Below are positions 46,348 to 58,200 of a stretch of DNA of 64,000 bases, one piece after another. The number at the start of each line of letters is the position of its first letter. Within the stretch, counting starts at the first letter, position 1. Both the position numbers and the translations under genes were made by a program. Below the pieces are notes generated by a model. The model made no database searches. It was not told the DNA's origin and saw nothing but the letters and a program-made list of their open reading frames with translations. The DNA is from Diatrype stigma (lineage: Eukaryota > Ascomycota > Sordariomycetes > Xylariales > Diatrypaceae), in the NCBI GenBank assembly GCA_022225965.2, contig JAKJXP020000005.1, positions 310,001-374,000 on the forward strand, given 5' to 3'.

Positions 46348-47374
46348 ATGTGGTGGGGAAAAGGATCGTCAGACAAAACGGAAGCCCCCAAGGACAAACC
46401 CTCCGAAGCCCCTCCAAGTGCCGCAGGAAATGTAGACCCGCGGAAAGATGCCAGCAATTTTGATCCCGCAAAGCTACCAGAACACCGGAAGCTGCCCAAG
46501 GGCATGCAGAAAATCGTAGACAAGGCGGACCATGATGACAACTTCTTCGACGAGCTCGTAGACGGCTAGTATGTCTGCTACGCTACGCAGCAAAACCCTC
46601 CCCCCGCGATCCACATGCCCTTCCCCTCGTTCATCGCAACTCTGCTTCCTTCACCCAAGGAATGCTTCCATGCTATGGGCTTATATGCTAATGCGATCCC
46701 GGTCAAGTGCCCCGGATTCGACCGAGTCCAACGTCCGATATGCCGCCTACGCGAACCGACTCCGTACTATTATGCTCTCCGCCCATCGCTACGTGGCCTA
46801 CACATCGGATATAGGAGAATCCTTTCGGCCCGTGGCGCACCCCTGGCTAGTCCGGGGAGCGTACGGAGTATCGTGGGCGTACATCCTCGGCGACGTCTCG
46901 TACGAAGGGTACAAGGCGTACTGGCATAACCAACGCCAGCTGAACCCGCAGCTGGAGCTGACCGAGAAGCAGCAGAAGGCGACCGGACTGTCCGGATTGG
47001 GGTCCGCAGACACCAGGCCCGGCGTCGTTACTCCGCTGGAGGATTACCGAACCATTATGGTGCAGAGAGGGATCTTCCAGAGCGTCGCATCGATGGGGTT
47101 GCCTGCCTTCACTATCCATAGCGTCGTGAGATATTCCTCGAAAGCCTTGAAGGACGTGAAGAACAAGACCGTCCGAGTATGGGGACCCATAGGCCTCGGT
47201 CTTGCCGTGGTGCCCTTCTTGCCGACACTCTTCGATAAGCCCGTCGAGAACGCTGTCGAGTGGGGCTTCCACAAAGGCTTCGCGCTATACGGTGGTAGGG
47301 AATATATTGGCGATACCCCGGCGACGGGAAGAGAGGCTTCGTTAGCTCAGAAGCCGAAAGAGAAGGAGTTATGA
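46348..47374 (+). CDS. MTP18: mitochondrial fission process protein 1 (MTP18/MTFP1)
   Basis: Two exons, 46348-46568 and 46708-47374, join in phase 2 (GTATGT donor) to give 295 aa. The join creates ELVDGYAPDSTESNVRYAAY. The MTP18 domain follows: RTIMLSAHRYVAYTSDIGES, HPWLVRGAYGVSWAYILGDV, EDYRTIMVQRGIFQSVASMG, LPAFTIHSVVRYSSKALKD and RVWGPIGLGLAVVPFLPTLF. This is an inner-membrane protein with about three or four helices that promotes mitochondrial division in animals; fungal homologues are less studied. The N-terminal ~70 residues (MWWGKGSSDKTEAPKDKPSE...) are charged, low complexity and fungal-specific. The intron is 139 bp. Confidence 0.9.
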
Positions 47375-47812
47375 AGGGCGTCAGGCACCCATCGGTAAAA
47401 GTCGCGCAAGGCAGCTGTTATGGCGCGCAGAACTTCTCTGCTCTCAAATTCTACGTTCAAGCATGGCCACGATCTAGTATTTTAACCGTCCTCTCCACCC
47501 CAAAATCTCACATTATGTGCAATACATTCAGTTCCGGACAATTCCGATGTAGATATATAATAAAGATGTATTCTCATACAAACGGAACGGGCCAAGCCTC
47601 GTTTGTCTTATCAAGGTATCTCTCTCGCTATGATGAAATGCAATGTGCCTGTTAACGCCGCTTTGTACCGCCCTATAAATCGGTTGCTCGCTCGCTCGCC
47701 CGCCATGTCCCGATAACGATGATGATGATGATAACCGCTCCCTGGGTAACCCAACTGTGAATCCCTTATCGCGCCAAAATAGCTTGTACGCTTATATATA
47801 CACATACACATA
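47375..47812. other. convergent 3' spacer
   Basis: Between the stops of MTP18 and the AN1 protein. A GATGATGATGATAA run lies near 47719-47732; nothing else is seen. Confidence 0.5.
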
Positions 47813-48778
47813 CTACTTCAAATCGATCAGATCAGGCGGCGGCCCGACCCCCCTCAGCAGGACGACGGTGTTGCCGCTGACGAGGGCGGCGCCGACCTTC
47901 TCGCCGTACTCGAGCAGGCGGCCGCCCTCGACGTGGAAGACGCGCAGCTTGTCCCGCTCGTCGGCGGACTGGTTGTTGACGTTCTCGACCTGCAGGCTGC
48001 GGGCGGCGGCGTCCAGCAGGCGGCCCACGACCCAGTCGCGCGAGTAGAAGAACTCGCCGCGGGGGAACTTGGCGGCGGCCGTCTCGGCCTCCGCCTCGAC
48101 GTACAGGTACACGCGCTTCTCGGGGGGGACCTTGGCGTCGCCGCGGGCGCTCTTCTTGAGCGCGTTGACGGCGGCCAGGCGCGCGCCCGCGCTGGTCGGC
48201 TTCGCCTTGGGCAGGGTCCGCGTCGTCGTCTGCGCGATCTGCTCCCGCTTCGCCGTGCCCCACGCCCGCAGCTTCGCCAGCGCCGACCGCGTCTGCTCCA
48301 CGGCCGCGCTGGGCGGCCGCGCCCCGATCGGGATCTTGCTCGCGCAGCCGTGCTCCTCCCGCAGCCGGTGCCGCAGGCAGTAGTCGCGGTTGCAGGTCGC
48401 GCAGTGCACGCCCGGCACCAGCGCCGTGCCCACCGTCGTCTTGCACCCGTCGTCGGCGCAGGGCTTCGGCGTCGCCAGGTCCCGGTCCGATAGGCGCCGC
48501 CCTTCGCCCGCCGCGGGTCGCGCCAGCTGCGCCTGCCGCCGGCGCTCGGCCCAGGCCCCGGCGTTGGTGCACTTGTGCGCGTCCTCGGTGCGGTGGTCGA
48601 GGCAGAAGGTCTTCTTGCAGCTCTGGCAGAAGAACGGCAGGAAGTCCAGCTGGTTGCAGTACTCGAGCTGGCAGTGCTTGCCGATCAGCGTCGCGTCGGC
48701 GTCGTTGTCGCTTTCTCGGTTCATCTTGACGTAGCTCGTGTCGGAGGAGTTGGGGGGTGTTGTCGATGAGGACGCCAT
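47813..48778 (-). CDS. CUZ1: AN1-type zinc finger protein, Cuz1/ZFAND1-like, 321 aa
   Basis: A single exon. Two AN1 zinc fingers are complete: the first at about residues 36-70 (CQLEYCNQLDFLPFFCQSC, FCLDHRTEDAHKC), the second at about 107-145 (CADDGCKTTVGTALVPGVHC, CNRDYCLRHRLREEHGC). The C terminus has a ubiquitin-like region (RVYLYVEAEAETAAAKFPRG, FFYSRDWVVGRLLDAAARSL, RLLEYGEKVGAALVSGNTVV). This is the arrangement of Cuz1/ZFAND1, which links Cdc48/p97 and the proteasome, notably under arsenite stress. A second methionine at residue 19 (MNRESD) could be the real start, as the preceding Ser/Thr-rich stretch is not conserved in type. The GC-rich coding strand produces long false frames on both strands. 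Confidence 0.85.
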   Translation of the reverse strand: MASSSTTPPNSSDTSYVKMNRESDNDADATLIGKHCQLEYCNQLDFLPFFCQSCKKTFCLDHRTEDAHKCTNAGAWAERRRQAQLARPAAGEGRRLSDRDLATPKPCADDGCKTTVGTALVPGVHCATCNRDYCLRHRLREEHGCASKIPIGARPPSAAVEQTRSALAKLRAWGTAKREQIAQTTTRTLPKAKPTSAGARLAAVNALKKSARGDAKVPPEKRVYLYVEAEAETAAAKFPRGEFFYSRDWVVGRLLDAAARSLQVENVNNQSADERDKLRVFHVEGGRLLEYGEKVGAALVSGNTVVLLRGVGPPPDLIDLK

Positions 48779-49537
48779 CGTGATCTGTGTGCGCCCGGTC
48801 GGTGGGCTGTTGCTCCTTTTCTAGATCTCCGGTATGGCAAGGCAAAGGTTGGACACGTCAGCGGTAGTGAACTACGTAGGGGTACGGTAGTCTAGGCAGG
48901 AAGGTAATTCGTAAGCGTTGGAAGGAATGAAAGAATGGCGAAGGCAAGGCGCGGCGGCGAGGCCTGGTGCTACTCGAAGGTTATGTAATACTGTTGGAGA
49001 AGGGTCTCGAAGGAGTTGGATTGGGCCATCGTTATTGACACTGGCACTGACAGAACCTTGGGGCTGACGGTTAGTTAGGCTAGTTAGTACATACAAGTGA
49101 CTAACTATCAGACTATAAACCACCTGGAGCCAGACCCAGTAGCTTAATTGACCACATCCTGGTATGTACGTATGTACATACATGCCTGGGCCTAGGTACC
49201 TACATGTACCTAAACACCCCGACACTCTGCCACTCAGGCGGTACTTCGGTTCTTGGTCAGCTGCTTTCGTGTCAAGCATGTGCCGTCGATGACGATTTGC
49301 CCCTGCCTTTCATTCAATCCCAGGCTCGCAACCAGTGGCCAATACTTCCTACCATCAGGATCATCGATCACCGCGCCATCTAAGTGTCTTCATTACTAAT
49401 GCTCGATGTTCTTCTTTCATCTGCTTTCGAGGAACCATCCGTGTCTATGATCCAGGGTAATTAATCCAGGGTTGAATAACACGATACTACCTAGTTCAAC
49501 TGTCAACACAAAGCTCCCTTGAGATGCCGCCGGCAAG
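48779..49537. promoter_or_regulatory. shared upstream region of CUZ1-like gene and RAD4
   Basis: A 759-bp spacer between divergent starts. It contains GTACGTATGTACATACATG repeats around 49160-49182. An ATG at 49524, 14 bases before the RAD4 start and in another frame, precedes the RAD4 ATG and could lower initiation there if transcribed. Confidence 0.45.
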
Positions 49538-52500
49538 ATGCCTCCATATGTTCCGCGCAAACACTTGCGCACCCCTTCGCCCGCTCCGGATATCCGGGCT
49601 AGTAAGAAGTCACGGACACGGAAAGCCGGGGGAGCCGGCAGTGCAACCCCGGTAGCAAACGTTGCATCCCGGAAGACAACTCTATTCGATGATCTAGATG
49701 CCGGTCCGAAGACCCGGTCTGCTGAGAGGACCAAATCGGCTATCCAACAAATGCAGGAGGATGAGGACGAAAGCAGCTCGCTTAGTTCCCTTTCTGATGC
49801 CGAATTTGAGGATGTGCCAGCAGCAAAACGTCAAAGAACCAGCCATGACTCAGAACCCGAAGAGGATTCCGATGAAATGGAGTTTGAGGACGTGCCTTCC
49901 CATGAAGAGCAGCCCGATGTTGTACCCTCAGGAGACTTGGAGTTAACCTTGTATCAAGATAAGCGCGTCGCTTTAGCCAGTGAGATGGGCAAAAAAGGCC
50001 CATCGAAGAGAGAAAAGGCCATTCGCATCGCAACTCATTGTATGCACGTGCAATTCCTTCTTTGGCATAATGCCATTCGCAATGCATGGCTCTGCGACGA
50101 AGAAGTGCAGGCTATCATGATTTCCCATCTTCCTCCAAGATTATGGAGTGAGGTTGACCGCTGGAGGCGTAACAGCGGCTTAGATATCCCGGAAGAACAG
50201 CCCAAGGCGGTCACTAAAGGAAAATCGAACAGCAAGGGCAAGGGCAAAAGCAGGAGCAAGGGTGACCAAACAGCCGCAAGGCCAGCAAGAGATTGGAGTG
50301 AGGCAGCGGAGCGGCTCGAAAGGGGCGTACCAAATATGAGTAACGGCGATCCCTTGTTATTGTTGGTAAAGCAACTCACGGCTTGGTGGGCGCAAAGGTT
50401 CCGAGTCACAGCGCCTGGATTAAGGAGATGGGGTTACATGGATGTCCGAAGACTTGCCAAGCTCAGGGAAAGTTTCGAGAAAGATGAACATGACCCTGAG
50501 CGTCATGGCGAACGAGTACGAAATCTTGACGAGTTTCGACGTCACGCCCAAGACTGCACAGGAAGCCGTGATGTCGGAGCACAGCTATTCACAACACTTC
50601 TCCGGGGGCTGGGTTTAGAAGCTAGAATGGTGGCAAATATCCAATCGCTAGGTTTTGGATGGAGCAAAATAGAAGAAGCAAATGAGAGCACAAGCAAAGA
50701 CAGCCAGGCGAATGGTGACAAACCCAGCAAACCGAGTTCTTCGAAATCCAGTAAGAAAACAGCAGCGGCAAAGAAGAAGCCAGTGCGGCCAGTAAGTCGA
50801 CGAACAAGAAAAAGCGATCGAGATGCACTCAAAATGGACATAGACGACTCAGACGAATATGCAGAACTGCTCACGGAAGACAGTGATGATGACTCGGTAA
50901 TCGAAGTCATGGACCAGACGCAATCCAAACGACCGGAATATAAGCCTTACGATAAAGATCTCGAATTCCCCCACTACTGGACAGAAGTTCTATCGCTCAT
51001 CACTAAGAAGTGGATTTCTATCGACCCCATAGTCAAAGTCACTGTTGGAAGCAATGGAGTACACACGGATCTCTTCGAGCCTAGAGGTGGAAAAGCAGAG
51101 AAAGCCAAGCAAGTCATGGCATACTGTATTGGGTTCTCCCAAGATGGGACGGCAAAGGACGTCACGGTGCGGTATTTGAGAAAACAGCTATTTCCCGGAA
51201 AGACAAAAGGCTTCCGGATGCCCGAAGAGAAGATCCCTGTCTACAACAAACACGGGAAAGTGAGGCGCTACGAACATTTCGACTGGTTCCGATCGGTGAT
51301 GAGAGGATATGTCCGCGGCGGGAAGAAATGTCCCATCACGGAGGTCGACGAACAGGAAGAGTCCACAGATCTCAAGCCAGCGGTGCCCGAGAAGAAGGAA
51401 GTAAAAGAAGGGGAGGAGACGCTACAGTACTACAAAGCCTCCAAAGAATACGTTCTCGAGCGCCATCTGAAACGAGAAGAGGCGCTGCTCGCAGACGCCG
51501 TCCCGGTGAAGGTGTTCCGCAACAAGGGTAAGGGGGGTAAGGTGGAAGAAGAGAATGTATACCTCCGTAAAGACGTCGCGGTCGTCAAGAGCGCGGAGAC
51601 CTGGCATAAGCAGGGCCGCGCCCCCTTACCGGGCGCCGTCCCGCTCAAGCATGCGCCGTACCGGGCAGCGACGACGAACCGGCGACGCGAGCTAGCTGAG
51701 GCTGAGGCGGCGACGGGCCAGAAGGTGCTGCAGCCGCTGTACAGCCTCGAGCAGACGGACTGGATCATCCCGGACCCGATCCGGGACGGGGTGATCCCCA
51801 AGAACGAGTACGGCAACATCGACATGTTCGCCGAACACATGTGCCCGGAGGGCGCCGTGCACGTGCCCTACCGCGGCGCCGTCCGCGTTTGCAAGCGCCT
51901 CGGCATCGACTATGCCGAGGCCGTCGTTGGCTTCGAGTTCGGCCACCGCATGGCCGTTCCGGTCATCCAGGGCGTCGTCATCGCCGAGGAGCACCAGGCG
52001 CGCGCGCTCGAGGAGCTCGAGCGCGACGAGGCCGAGCGCGCCCGCAAGGAAGACGAGAAGCGCCGCCGCGCCGTATTGGGCACTTGGCGCAAGATGCTCA
52101 TGGGCCTGCGCATCGCCGACCGGATCCGCCAGGACTACGGGCATCTGGACGATGACGTGGAGGTCTTTGGACATGCTGGGTCAAAAGAAGGTGGGGGTGG
52201 CCACGGGAACGGGAAGGAGACAGAGCCGGGGGGCTTCGCAGCAGATGATGAGGATATGGCGGGAGGCTTCTTGCCCGACGGGTACGAAGAGGAAGAAGGG
52301 GAGGACGGAGAGGGCGCAGATACTGCGCCAGGACGCAACACATCGAGCTTCTTCCCGGCTACCCACGATGACGATGAAGATAGCGACGACGCGGACCACC
52401 CGCTGGAGATACAGGACGGGAACCAAGAGCTCGAGACGGAGGCTGGTGCTGGTGCTGGTGCTTCCACAGCCGGGACAAGCTCCCAAGGGCAAGAGCAGCC

Positions 52501-52675
52501 CGCGGTCGCCGCCCGCCCCGTTCCAAGGAACCTGAAGAAGGCGGCCCCGAAACCCAAAGCCAAACCCAAACAGACGAATACCGGGAGGAGGCGCACGCGA
52601 AGGAAGCAGGTAGAATCCTCTGAAGAGGATGACGATGACGATGATTTTGAGGTTCCGGATAGCGATGAGGAGTAG
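49538..52675 (+). CDS. RAD4: DNA repair protein Rad4/XPC, 1045 aa
   Basis: An intronless gene. The N terminus is basic then acidic (RKHLRTPSPAPDIRASKKSR, QEDEDESSSLSSLSDAEFED). A transglutaminase-like domain begins near residue 170 (IRIATHCMHVQFLLWHNAIR) and includes DVGAQLFTTLLRGLGLEARM and YWTEVLSLITKKWISIDPIV. Three beta-hairpin domains follow: BHD1 near 630 (SKEYVLERHLKREEALLADA), BHD2 near 690, and BHD3 near 758-800 (NEYGNIDMFAEHMCPEGAVH, VPYRGAVRVCKRLGIDYAEA). Rad4/XPC flips damaged bases to start global-genome nucleotide excision repair and works with Rad23. The C-terminal third is acidic, low complexity and ends EDDDDDDFEVPDSDEE. DDB1, which acts in the same lesion recognition step, lies 8 kb away. 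Confidence 0.94.
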   Translation: MPPYVPRKHLRTPSPAPDIRASKKSRTRKAGGAGSATPVANVASRKTTLFDDLDAGPKTRSAERTKSAIQQMQEDEDESSSLSSLSDAEFEDVPAAKRQRTSHDSEPEEDSDEMEFEDVPSHEEQPDVVPSGDLELTLYQDKRVALASEMGKKGPSKREKAIRIATHCMHVQFLLWHNAIRNAWLCDEEVQAIMISHLPPRLWSEVDRWRRNSGLDIPEEQPKAVTKGKSNSKGKGKSRSKGDQTAARPARDWSEAAERLERGVPNMSNGDPLLLLVKQLTAWWAQRFRVTAPGLRRWGYMDVRRLAKLRESFEKDEHDPERHGERVRNLDEFRRHAQDCTGSRDVGAQLFTTLLRGLGLEARMVANIQSLGFGWSKIEEANESTSKDSQANGDKPSKPSSSKSSKKTAAAKKKPVRPVSRRTRKSDRDALKMDIDDSDEYAELLTEDSDDDSVIEVMDQTQSKRPEYKPYDKDLEFPHYWTEVLSLITKKWISIDPIVKVTVGSNGVHTDLFEPRGGKAEKAKQVMAYCIGFSQDGTAKDVTVRYLRKQLFPGKTKGFRMPEEKIPVYNKHGKVRRYEHFDWFRSVMRGYVRGGKKCPITEVDEQEESTDLKPAVPEKKEVKEGEETLQYYKASKEYVLERHLKREEALLADAVPVKVFRNKGKGGKVEEENVYLRKDVAVVKSAETWHKQGRAPLPGAVPLKHAPYRAATTNRRRELAEAEAATGQKVLQPLYSLEQTDWIIPDPIRDGVIPKNEYGNIDMFAEHMCPEGAVHVPYRGAVRVCKRLGIDYAEAVVGFEFGHRMAVPVIQGVVIAEEHQARALEELERDEAERARKEDEKRRRAVLGTWRKMLMGLRIADRIRQDYGHLDDDVEVFGHAGSKEGGGGHGNGKETEPGGFAADDEDMAGGFLPDGYEEEEGEDGEGADTAPGRNTSSFFPATHDDDEDSDDADHPLEIQDGNQELETEAGAGAGASTAGTSSQGQEQPAVAARPVPRNLKKAAPKPKAKPKQTNTGRRRTRRKQVESSEEDDDDDDFEVPDSDEE

Positions 52676-53651
52676 GTGACGAGGCTATCTCCGTGTCATA
52701 TGTATGCCATGCGTGGTCTACAGTATCGATTGGACGCCATGGTCTGGAACATACCAGGGGTTCATCGCTCAGTTGACTAGAGATATACCCAATATGCGAA
52801 ATTATAGCCGGTAATCAGACAGTGCTTGCGCTACTGTCGCTTCTGCCCTCTATATTCAGGGATATACTTGGCTATCCACTATAGGGGGCACCTCTGCCGA
52901 ATATGTGCTTTTAGTTAATCCAATACAAGGAGCTATCATCACAGGTTGTGAGTACAAATAGGGGGGGACGATTCCCACCCATCGACCATCTGAGGAACTC
53001 ATCAAATCTAAGCCCAGTAGGCAGCCTTACAGATCAAATCGAAAGTCCTCAAATCTGCCTCTATATCGCTCATGAAACAACAGAAACCTCTCAACGCTCT
53101 TGCGAAATCGCAACGTTCAAGAACTAATGCACCACTGCCACCTTCATGGTCATTGCCCCCTGGCCAGTCTTGCGCATACCGTGGACTTTGTAATAAGAGC
53201 CGTTAACCGCCAGCTTGAATAAAGTTGTTCAGACGCCTCGCGAAACATGCTCGGAGATCAAACGAGTGAAGCTGAACACGGTGCGACTTTATTCGGGTCG
53301 TGCTATCCCAGGGTTCTACATAAACGATGCCATCTCTTGCTTGCCCTTAGGCAAGCATGCTGAAACCCGATTTGTTGGGTCAAGATCGGCCGAATGTTTG
53401 CAACAACTTGAATGCAACTTCCTCATTGGTGAATGCATCGTGTTGGACCTAATCATATACACCCTTGCCGCTTAGGTAGTTGATACACAGTTCAGTAAGT
53501 GCTAGTAGAGTGATATTGGCCCCTCTTCCATCCTTCGCCCAGTTCCTCCCATACACATACACAATCTTGTTCGGACTTCCACCTCAAAGACAATATCAGT
53601 TCACTCACTACCTTAGCTTTGTCCCCGATTCCCATATCTACTCGTCTCACA
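52676..53651. other. intergenic, no gene supported
   Basis: The 3' flank of RAD4 and promoter of the S33 hydrolase. The open frame at 53215-53475 is unrecognised. No repeat or RNA gene stands out. Confidence 0.5.
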
Positions 53652-54780
53652 ATGGCGGAGGGCACCGCAGAGTTCCATGTCTCTGGTCTTGACCAACCTT
53701 GTAAGACTTGGTACAAGGTCTTTGGTGATATCACAACCTCCGCAACTCCCTTGATTGTGGTAAGAAATTGCAAATAACATCGTGGGTCTCGGGCATTCGA
53801 GCGAGATCCACCAGATAGCTATCTAATGGCTACGGCTAGATGGCATCAGCCTCCGCAATGCACTGCAAGGTCTCAAAGCACATCTTATTACTGCTTACTA
53901 ACACGAGCTATCGACAGATTCATGGAGGTCCGGGTGCATGTCATGATTACCTGCTTCCATTGACTGATCTCACACCGGCCACACCTTTGGTATTCTATGA
54001 CCAAATCGGAAATGGGAGATCCACGCACCTACCGGAGAAGAACGGCGATGAAGCCTTCTGGGCCACCGAGCTGTTCAAAAATGAGCTCGACAATCTTATC
54101 GCCCACCTAGGCCTCACGCAACGACCCATTGATGTGTATGGACACTCATGGGGTGGCATGCTTGCCGCAGAATGGGCCGCAACCCCTTCTCGCTCGGCAA
54201 ATCTCCGACGTCTGGTCATCTCCAACAGCCTGGCCAGTATGGATGCGTGGAGGGTTGGCATCATGAAGCTGAGAAAGCAGCTTCCGGAAGATGTGCAGGA
54301 AGTCCTCGACCGCGGGGATGAGAAGAAAGACTTCGAAAGCCCTGAGTATGAGGCCGCCCTTGAAGTCTTCTACAAGAGGCACTTGAGTCTTGCCAGACCA
54401 TGGCCCGCGAAAGAAGTCCAAGCAGCACTGGACTGGTTCGCAAAGGACTCGACTACCTATGGCACCATGTAAACGGGCCCCTTTCGTGCTCACTCCCCAG
54501 CAAACACATAGCTAATATGGTAGACAGGTACGGCCCAAGTGAGATCTACATATCGGGCTCTCTTCGCGACTGGACTAGTATACCTTCGCTGCATAAGATC
54601 ACGGCACCAACACTGTTGATAAACGCAACGGACGACGAGGCGCAGGATGAGGCAATGCAGCCCTTTTTTGATAAGATTCCGAAAGTGAAGTGGATTACCC
54701 TGGAGAATGCGGCACACTTCTCACACGTAGATCAACGAGAGAAGTACATTGGTCATCTGAAATCGTTCCTCCTGGCCTAG
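53652..54780 (+). CDS. proline iminopeptidase-like alpha/beta hydrolase (S33), 303 aa
   Basis: Three exons, 53652-53759, 53918-54468 and 54528-54780, join in phases 0 and 2. The first junction gives TPLIVV/IHGGPGACHDYLLPL with the oxyanion HGGPG loop. Next come LVFYDQIGNGRSTHLPE and the nucleophile elbow DVYGHSWGGMLAAEWA (Ser of GHSWGG). The catalytic Asp is expected in LLINATDDEAQDEA and the His in ENAAHFSHVDQREKY. A helical cap (LRKQLPEDVQEVLDRGDEKK) lies between. This is the fungal proline iminopeptidase-like branch of family S33, which may cleave N-terminal residues from peptides or act on small-molecule amides. No signal peptide is seen. The first intron has a good branch site (CTTACTAAC). 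Confidence 0.86.
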
Positions 54781-55266
54781 ACACAATGTGAAGCAACAAA
54801 GACCTGCTACAAAGGATGCACGTACTCAATGACTGTTTGGTTCAGGAGGTGTCAGATAGCAAACCAAATGCCAGCGCAGTTTGAGACTAAACAACTGTGC
54901 TTACAAAACTTCTGTCCACAGGCCACTCTTCTTCAAACGTGACAACAAAGCGACCCATGGTGTAGGTGTTCAGTATCAGCCCCTTAATCATTGCTTAGCA
55001 GGAGACTTTTGTTCCAATCTAGTTCATTGTAGTCACAGCTGTTGAGCTGTTTCACTTCAATATATTGCTTGACGACAAACATAGCATAACTGTTAGACTG
55101 GACAACGACGTAGTTTCGGACATGTAAATTGTTCGGAACGTACAACACAGCTGACAAGATATATAAGTTCCTTTTGGCCCATCTATCTTGTATCAATCAA
55201 ACAACATCAACATCTCAACTTATCAATCATACCAACTCTGTTATCATCATTCCTGAACAGCACATC
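54781..55266. other. promoter and leader of the SNF2-type gene
   Basis: AT-rich spacer. An open frame runs in phase into the SNF2 gene from 55129, but the leader-like AT/CA-rich composition and the better ATG context at 55267 place the start downstream. Confidence 0.5.
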
Positions 55267-58200
55267 ATGGCCGAAGGGAAACTTGATCTGGACCTTGTCA
55301 TCATCGAAGTCCGTCATAACGGTGTTGCAGCCCAAAAGACTCTCAACACTTTTCTTCTCCCCGACAAGCGTAATGTTCGGTCCCGTGTGTCTAGCGACTA
55401 CGATTATCAATATTTCCGAGACTGGCTGGAGACTATTGGCGTCCCCCAAGATGCCACACTCCGGAACGAGGGAGGAACTGTATATGATATTAGCACCAGT
55501 TTCACTTTCGAGGTTGCGCTCATGCTCATACAGTCTAGAGAATCTGAGACCTTCGATGGCCCTGCCCCTTCCTTGCGCATATATCGTTTACATGAGGTCG
55601 CTGATGGTAATAGCCTGGCTCCAGGAAACACAGGTGAGTCGTCCATTCAGGCCCCTAAGACCCCATCCCCTTCTAGAGCCAAGGATACTCCCCCTCCCGA
55701 GATCACTGTAGACAGTCCGTTTTCAGACATCTATGGTGCTTCGCCAATACAAGATAAAGGAAAGGGGAAAGAGATCCCAGATGCTGATGTTCCTATTGAT
55801 AGCATCGAGGACGACTCCATGATCGCATCGCCTAAAACTCCACTAAACAATACTCCGAGTCAAGAAGGGTCTAGCGAGGCTCACGATTCGGGGCGTTCGG
55901 GGCGTTCGGATGCGCCGTCAGTCTCTGAAACGTTCGACCGGAGGACTACTCTTCTGCGAGATCGATCTGACGATGCTGACGATAATCCCGAGACCGGAGA
56001 AGAGGCCGGTGACAATGACGGCGAAGATAACGGCGAGGACGACGACCCCAATGCTCTTCTCAACAGCCCAGCGGAGGACTTCATAGCGAAGACAGCTATC
56101 CCTGAAGACTTGTGGGGGGAGGCCTGCGAAATGTTCCAATGCCCGCAAGAAATCAAGGTATTGAGTATCCCTGGCCTTAGACTTCCTGTCAAGGACTGGC
56201 AGTTATTAGCTGTATTCAAGATGCTAACTCAATATGAAGCCCGAGAGATACCAGGCGCGATGCTTGGCGATGAGATGGGCTTAGGGAAGACCGCGGAAGC
56301 TTTGGTGGTTATTGTGGTACACCACTATATCCAGGAAGCCTTTGGGAAAGTGTTGGCGTGGTGGCAACGAACGGCTATATCCCCGATCAGATCTAGGCCT
56401 ATGCATCTACCAAACGATGAGCAGGCTCCCGATTCGATGTGCCCGACACAAGCCGCCGTCACCAAAGTCTTCGGAATCCAATGCCCCTGTGTAAAGGAAG
56501 GCCACACCTACAAGATAGCCAGAAGCTCATCCCGAAACCCCAACATCATCATCGCGCCACCTGGCCTGATCGGAAACTGGATCAGAGAATTCGGTAAATG
56601 GGTCGACACAAGGAGCACATCCAGTCCAGCATCCAATATGAGTATCTATACTTCTCACAAAGACATGGCAGATAAAAGGCAGCAGTACGCACTCACGGAT
56701 GCGGTCATTGAAAAGACAAAAGCGCCCGTGTCGTCGTGTGCACATGATCTTGAGGGTAAGCCCACGTTCCGTGTGGGAGAGGTATCCGGGGGTACGAGAT
56801 ACATTATTGTCGTAAGCAATCATGGCGTGGACTCCCTTATCAGGGACTACAGCGACGACACCTTCAAGTGGGAAGCCCCTGGTACCGGTATTAACGCTAC
56901 ACCGCCCTCAGCTGGCAGGGCCACGGTCCCGGCGAGTCGTAGATCTGCACCCAAGGTCACAGCATATTGCCTGGCAGCTTCCTGGATCATTATGGACGAG
57001 GTCCATAAGTACAAGGGTAGTTACAGAGGTACGACGGTGAACCCGACCCAGGCTTTTCGGGGTGTGCAACGCATCACCTCCTCAACCAACCGTCCAACCA
57101 GACCGCCGATGTTACTGGCGATATCCGGATCTATCGTCGAGACGGGACCCTCGTGTTGGCAAGGCTTCATTAGGCACGCTTTCAACGTTGCGAAGCTCAA
57201 AGGTCGCGCTGACCAATTCTCGTTGCCCGAAATTGCAACTCTTGCTGACTTGGATAGGTTGCAGACCGACTGGGAATATATCGCCAAGAACCGAGGAGAC
57301 AGAGACGACCGCAGGACTCGTGGGCAGGGTATCCGGAAATTCAGCCAGACTGCGCTCCCTTTACTGCTGATCGCTAGGCGCCAGGCGGACACCTTCCGGG
57401 GTCAACCTATCGGTGATTTTGCGAGTGTCGACATTCAGGAGATCGAGTGCCCGATGATCGATGGAGAGGCCAGAGATAATGTCAAGGTGATTTCTACCGA
57501 CATTCGTACCTGGGTAAGAGAGATATATAACCAGGAGCACGAGGAGTGGGAAAAGGGCGACAAGCAAGCACCCGAGCCAACGTTGGCCGATACGCAACAA
57601 AGGGTGCTGCGGAAATATGCCGACGACGTCGGTCCCAGACCCACGAACGCCTTCGAAATGGTGCACCGGTCTACCTCCTACCCGTACGTGGCATTTCTCT
57701 ACCTACAGCATGACTTGCCCACCGTCTCTTTCCGATCGGGCAGTAGGAACACGGAGAGGTCAGCCTATTCTGCGGCAGCAATCCAAAGCTATGCCAGAAG
57801 GATCACCACCGAGCTCAAGAAACCCGGCAACCGCCAGCGCGCTGTTCTCGACATCTTGGAGGCATCTCCGTTCTGGGAGCACAAGGATGAGATCCAAAAC
57901 AACTCGCCGAAGGTGCAGCAGGTCATGGAATACATCGCCGAAATCAAGGATCTCAAGCGACGCAAAGCTCGGGACGGGCCCAGCGACAAGAGCAACACGC
58001 GCCACATGGTTGTCTTCACGGACACTCCCTTGTCGGCATTCTTGACGTTTATGATCCTGTATTCCGGGACGAGAGGAGTGGACTTCTATTACCTCCACGC
58101 CGGCACCGACGCGGCCGAGAGGGATAGGATCTGCGAGGAGATGCAGCGTGACTGTATCCCCAGCAGCAACCACAAGGTCCTCATCGGCATGTTCTCGGTC

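Noticed and set aside
47832..48845. 337-codon open frame overlapping the AN1 protein, and long plus-strand frames there
   Set aside because: Arg/Ala/Gly-rich shadow frames from a GC-rich gene; the frame with two complete AN1 fingers is the real one.
55129..55266. Upstream start for the SNF2-type protein
   Set aside because: The extension is leader-like in composition (Thr/Ser/Asn/Ile from CA/AT-rich DNA); ATG 55267 has better context and begins the conserved-looking region.
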